A stretch of 64,000 nt of DNA from Ruegeria arenilitoris (lineage in GTDB: Bacteria > Pseudomonadota > Alphaproteobacteria > Rhodobacterales > Rhodobacteraceae). Where the stretch lies: NCBI RefSeq assembly GCF_013035425.1, contig NZ_WQHX01000009.1, forward strand, positions 1 to 64,000, given 5' to 3'. This document shows positions 61,706 through 64,000 of the stretch, piece after piece. The translations under genes and the position numbers were made by a program. The stretch's first letter is position 1, and the number at the start of each line of letters is the position of its first letter. The notes beneath the pieces are model-generated. The model saw only the letters and a list, made by a program, of their open reading frames with translations, had not been told where the DNA came from and made no database searches.

Positions 61706-62523
61706 GAGGAAGTGCTCACTTTGCTTAGGATGATCCGCACGTAGTTGCGGGTTTCGGTGAAGGGGGGGACGCCGCCGTATTCGACGACGCGGTGAGGCCC
61801 GGCGTTGTAGGCGGCAAGCGCCAGCTTCCAGGTTCCGAACTCGCGGTACTGCGCCGCCAGATAGCGGGCACCACCATCGAGGTTTTCTGCAGGGATCTTT
61901 GGGTTCACGCCCAGGTCTTTCGCCGTTCCCGGCATGAGCTGGGCGAAACCGATGGCACCTTTCGGTGACAGCGCATCAGCCCGATACCGGCTTTCTTGCC
62001 AGACCAGTGCCATGAACAACTCGGCCGGAACGTCATGCCGTTCCGCCGCTGCGTGGATTTCTTTGACGATCCGCTCTTGCGACCAGCCACCAGAGGCTTT
62101 GCGAGGCCGCGGTGCCTTGCCCGCGACCTCGATCTTTTCCTGTGGCTTGGGTTTTGGTGCTTCTGGCTTTTCATCAAGCGTGTACTCGCGCATCCGGATC
62201 GGACGAACGACGCCATTGACGATTTCTGCCCGCGCACCGTTCAGGAACACGCTGCCATCGGGTTCGTACTCGATGACCTGGCCAAAAGCGGGATTTGTCG
62301 CCGCAAACCACAGCAAGAAAATCGACGTGGAGCGACCGAAATACGTCCTAAGGAGTTGGTTAACAAATCCGTGATCGAATTTGATTTCGCGTTGTTTTGA
62401 ATGGATTGGCTTGGGTAGTTTTGATGGTGCCGCTTCGCTTTGATTGGCGGAGTCGGATAGGTGGTGGGTACAGCCCCATCTGGAGCTCACCACGTTCTCT
62501 CTTCGGTGTAGCACCACATGCAT
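61702..62523 (-). CDS. virB1: VirB1, lytic transglycosylase
   Basis: Periplasmic enzyme that opens peptidoglycan for the T4SS. SLT domain near the C-terminus with the catalytic Glu in VWQESRY and [25 protein letters not shown] follows. A signal-like hydrophobic segment ([17 protein letters not shown]) begins about 63 residues after the ATG at 62523, and no ATG, GTG or TTG lies between, so the true start is uncertain (an in-frame TTG at 62589 also exists). The promoter palindromes overlap this 5' end. First gene of the virB operon. Confidence 0.85.
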   Translation of the reverse strand: MHVVLHRRENVVSSRWGCTHHLSDSANQSEAAPSKLPKPIHSKQREIKFDHGFVNQLLRTYFGRSTSIFLLWFAATNPAFGQVIEYEPDGSVFLNGARAEIVNGVVRPIRMREYTLDEKPEAPKPKPQEKIEVAGKAPRPRKASGGWSQERIVKEIHAAAERHDVPAELFMALVWQESRYRADALSPKGAIGFAQLMPGTAKDLGVNPKIPAENLDGGARYLAAQYREFGTWKLALAAYNAGPHRVVEYGGVPPFTETRNYVRIILSKVSTSS

Positions 62524-62547
62524 CGAAGAGAGTTCTCCGCGGAGAAC
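62494..62547. promoter_or_regulatory. Nested palindromes at the 5' end of the virB operon
   Basis: Arms CTCTCTTCG and CGAAGAGAG flank about 20 bases, overlapped by a perfect 16-bp palindrome GTTCTCCGCGGAGAAC at 62532-62547. Large dyads at the operon head suggest a repressor site controlling transfer genes. No regulator with a matching site was identified in the window. Confidence 0.5.
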
Positions 62548-62589
62548 ACCACTCGTTGTTATACAGTTCAGCCAAGTCTTGAAGGCCAA

Positions 62590-63062
62590 GGCGATTACCT
62601 TTCCGTTCTTCCAAATAGGTCAACAAAGTTTACATAATTACTATTATGGGGTTCGACATCAGGTCATCTGGGCGGTTGGAAATAGGGTGCAGGGACACAG
62701 CACTGAACCTTCAGTGGCGCCGCAAAAAACCAATGTCTGGTTCGGATCCCTTAGTCGGGTGGTCTGGCTGGAATGTCGGGATGTCCCGCTCGCCCAAATC
62801 GTCAGACAGCGCTAAGTGGTCGGAGGTGCAGGCACGTTGTCTAGGGTCGCACCCATTGACTCTGGCGCGGTGCTGTCCGATCTAGGATCGGCATCTAGGA
62901 CTACTGTTTTTACCATAGTACAGTTCTCTCTTGATGTTGGAGGAATGCCCGGATGGATTTGGGGCGTTCCTTGTCCTGTCGATTGTTGGCGCAATCGACA
63001 GGACTGCTTATTTCTCAGTGGTTTTGTTCTGTTGTCATTAAATCGTTGTTTGATCCTTTCCT
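62590..63062. other. Non-coding gap between virB1 and nuclease gene
   Basis: About 470 bases. Short open frames on both strands lack ribosome sites or known residues. It contains a perfect 13-bp stem with 6-base loop (arms GTCCTGTCGATTG, 62973-62985, and CAATCGACAGGAC, 62992-63004), without a T-run on either side. Confidence 0.45.
62973..63004. repeat. Perfect 13-bp inverted repeat
   Basis: GTCCTGTCGATTG-TTGGCG-CAATCGACAGGAC. Too perfect for chance, but not a classical terminator since no T-run follows. Could be a transcript-end stem for the nuclease gene, or a recombinase or other protein site. Confidence 0.6.
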
Positions 63063-63476
63063 TCAGCCGCACCAGGACCGGCGTTTGCCGCCGGAGTATG
63101 GGCGCGCGAGACCCTCGGAAATCAGGATGGACCCGACCTCCTGCCCAGCGACACGCCCAACCGCTAGGAAGCGGTCATGCGCGTCCAGATCTGGTTGGAT
63201 GACCAGCTCTATCTGGTCCGCCGACTGGATGAGCTCTGTCAGCCTTGCTTTCGCTTCTAATCCCAGAGTCTTTTCCGCAAGGCACTGCGGCCGGTAGGTC
63301 TCAGGCGCATCAAACCCAACAAGCCGATACCGGTCGTCACCATGGTCGATTGTGTCACCGTCAACGGCGATCACCTCAGATGCGCTCAGTGTCTCTGTTC
63401 GCTTGGTTGGTTCAATCCAAACTGCGGCAATGAACAAAGGCGCGAGCGCAGTGCTGAGAAACAAGAGCCGTTTCAT
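63063..63476 (-). CDS. Secreted thermonuclease-like protein (SNase fold)
   Basis: 137-aa protein: signal or anchor helix (about 4-20), then the staphylococcal-nuclease fold with the first catalytic/Ca region VIAVDGDTIDHGDDRYRLVGFDAPE (in parts) and a second basic segment DAHDRFLAVGRV, which corresponds to the Arg/Glu active-site loop. The final strand and helix (LISEGLARPYSGGKRRSW) match plasmid-borne SNase proteins found near T4SS genes. It may degrade DNA in the periplasm or act in entry exclusion; role unproved. Confidence 0.85.
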   Translation of the reverse strand: MKRLLFLSTALAPLFIAAVWIEPTKRTETLSASEVIAVDGDTIDHGDDRYRLVGFDAPETYRPQCLAEKTLGLEAKARLTELIQSADQIELVIQPDLDAHDRFLAVGRVAGQEVGSILISEGLARPYSGGKRRSWCG

Positions 63477-63524
63477 GCGCCCTGCCCCAGTATTTTGAAA
63501 AGCCGGGTTCTCGAACGTGACCGA

Positions 63525-63881
63525 TCAGGTTTTAGATTTCGCGTCCAGAGCTTGCGCCGCTTCAAGACCCGCCGGCGTGATTGACTCGATCGTGTAGTCA
63601 GATTTGACGCAGAGAATGCGCCCGTCGCCAAATTCCTGGTGATGCTTAAAAAGGCCCGGCCAAAGATCGAACTCCCTGGGCTCAGCACCCGCTCGAGAGA
63701 TCTTCGACTTGCACAAGGCTCCGACATAGTTCGGAGAGCTATAAATGCAGTGGTACTTAGGTCGTCCAAGGGAAGCGAGTCCGATAAATTCGTAGCGGCA
63801 TGTAAATGGAACCTGATCTTCTTTCAGGCCCCGGACCATCTCGATGGTTACCACAGTGTATTGTCTCTTGTTGTCCGCCAT
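63525..63881 (-). CDS. Hypothetical protein
   Basis: 118-aa soluble protein with beta-rich pattern and three Cys (FTCRYEF, YHCIYSS, ALCKSK). Ends in a short helical region (ITPAGLEAAQALDAK). No signal peptide and no known domain. 48 bases upstream of the nuclease gene on the same strand. Confidence 0.55.
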   Translation of the reverse strand: MADNKRQYTVVTIEMVRGLKEDQVPFTCRYEFIGLASLGRPKYHCIYSSPNYVGALCKSKISRAGAEPREFDLWPGLFKHHQEFGDGRILCVKSDYTIESITPAGLEAAQALDAKSKT

Positions 63882-64000
63882 GACGACCCCCTATGGGCCG
63901 TCTTCTACATCCAAAAGTTGTGGACTAAAACACAATCTACGTCAATATAAGAAAGCACGCCAATATACTATATTAGATTGTCAGGGGCATATTGGCCGAG
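63882..64000. other. A+T-rich end of the window
   Basis: About 120 bases, strongly A+T rich in the last 60 (CAATATA repeats), with no gene. May hold the promoter of the gene at 63525-63881. Confidence 0.35.

Noticed and set aside
62360..62626. Minus-strand frame with a segment reminiscent of an AraC-type helix-turn-helix
   Set aside because: TTG start, stop codon immediately upstream, overlaps virB1 in another frame, and the rest shows no domain. Resemblance is short and could be chance.
1..64000. CRISPR arrays, tRNA or rRNA genes and insertion sequences
   Set aside because: None recognised: no regularly spaced repeats with spacers, no transposase gene, and no tRNA-like or rRNA sequence noticed by eye; a covariance-model scan was not possible.

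Overview
The window looks like part of a conjugative plasmid of a marine Roseobacter-group alphaproteobacterium (Rhodobacterales). The reasons are an iteron-type Rep_3/RepB replicon next to parAB, a VirB/VirD4 conjugation system with a VirD2-like relaxase, an IetAS-type stability pair, and small families (DUF3892-like, DUF3768-like, a large ParB-domain protein) that I recall from alphaproteobacterial plasmids. No tRNA, rRNA, CRISPR array or insertion sequence was seen.

Region 1 (about 1-26.5 kb) is a copper/redox module. It holds CusF, CusA and a CusB carrying four tandem CusF-like domains; CueR and the CopA P-type ATPase; CopZ; an eight-gene minus-strand block (L,D-transpeptidase, c-type cytochromes, a cytochrome c' with a Met-rich insert, multicopper oxidase, ScsC-like DsbA protein); an ScsB/DsbD electron carrier; a partial cytochrome c maturation set (ccmF-ccmG-ccmH-ccmI); and a Met-rich outer-membrane barrel. 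Seven CueR-type promoters (TTGACC -35, CCTYCC-N7-GGA dyad, 19-bp spacer) lie in front of copA-cueR, copZ, the cytochrome/oxidase block, a DUF2933-like gene, scsB, ccmF and the barrel gene. One local regulator therefore probably controls efflux, periplasmic oxidation, thiol repair and cytochrome c assembly together.

Region 2 (26.7-32.1 kb) is the plasmid core: a tyrosine recombinase, two large identical-core palindromes just beyond parB (candidate centromere), parB, parA, an origin with iterons and an inverted repeat, and the Rep initiator.

Region 3 (32.4-46 kb) is accessory and stability DNA. It has ietA (AAA ATPase) and ietS (subtilase), followed on the same strand by a protein with one HNH-like and one degenerate copy of the same zinc module, translationally coupled to a winged-helix protein of the Mu-like phage type. 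Then come a zinc-ribbon protein, a solo WGR protein, DUF3892 and DUF3768 proteins, a large ParB-domain protein, a methyltransferase, and a locus with an inverted duplicated leader.

Region 4 (46-64 kb) is conjugation. A putative oriT carries a nick site identical to the first ten bases of Agrobacterium T-DNA borders. It is followed by a VirD1/MobC-like protein, the VirD2-like relaxase and a free-standing paralogue of the relaxase C-terminal domain. On the minus strand are virB1-B2-B3-B4-B7-B5-(unknown)-B6-B8-B9-B10-B11 and virD4, with VirB10 split into two genes. A secreted nuclease-like protein and a hypothetical gene close the window.
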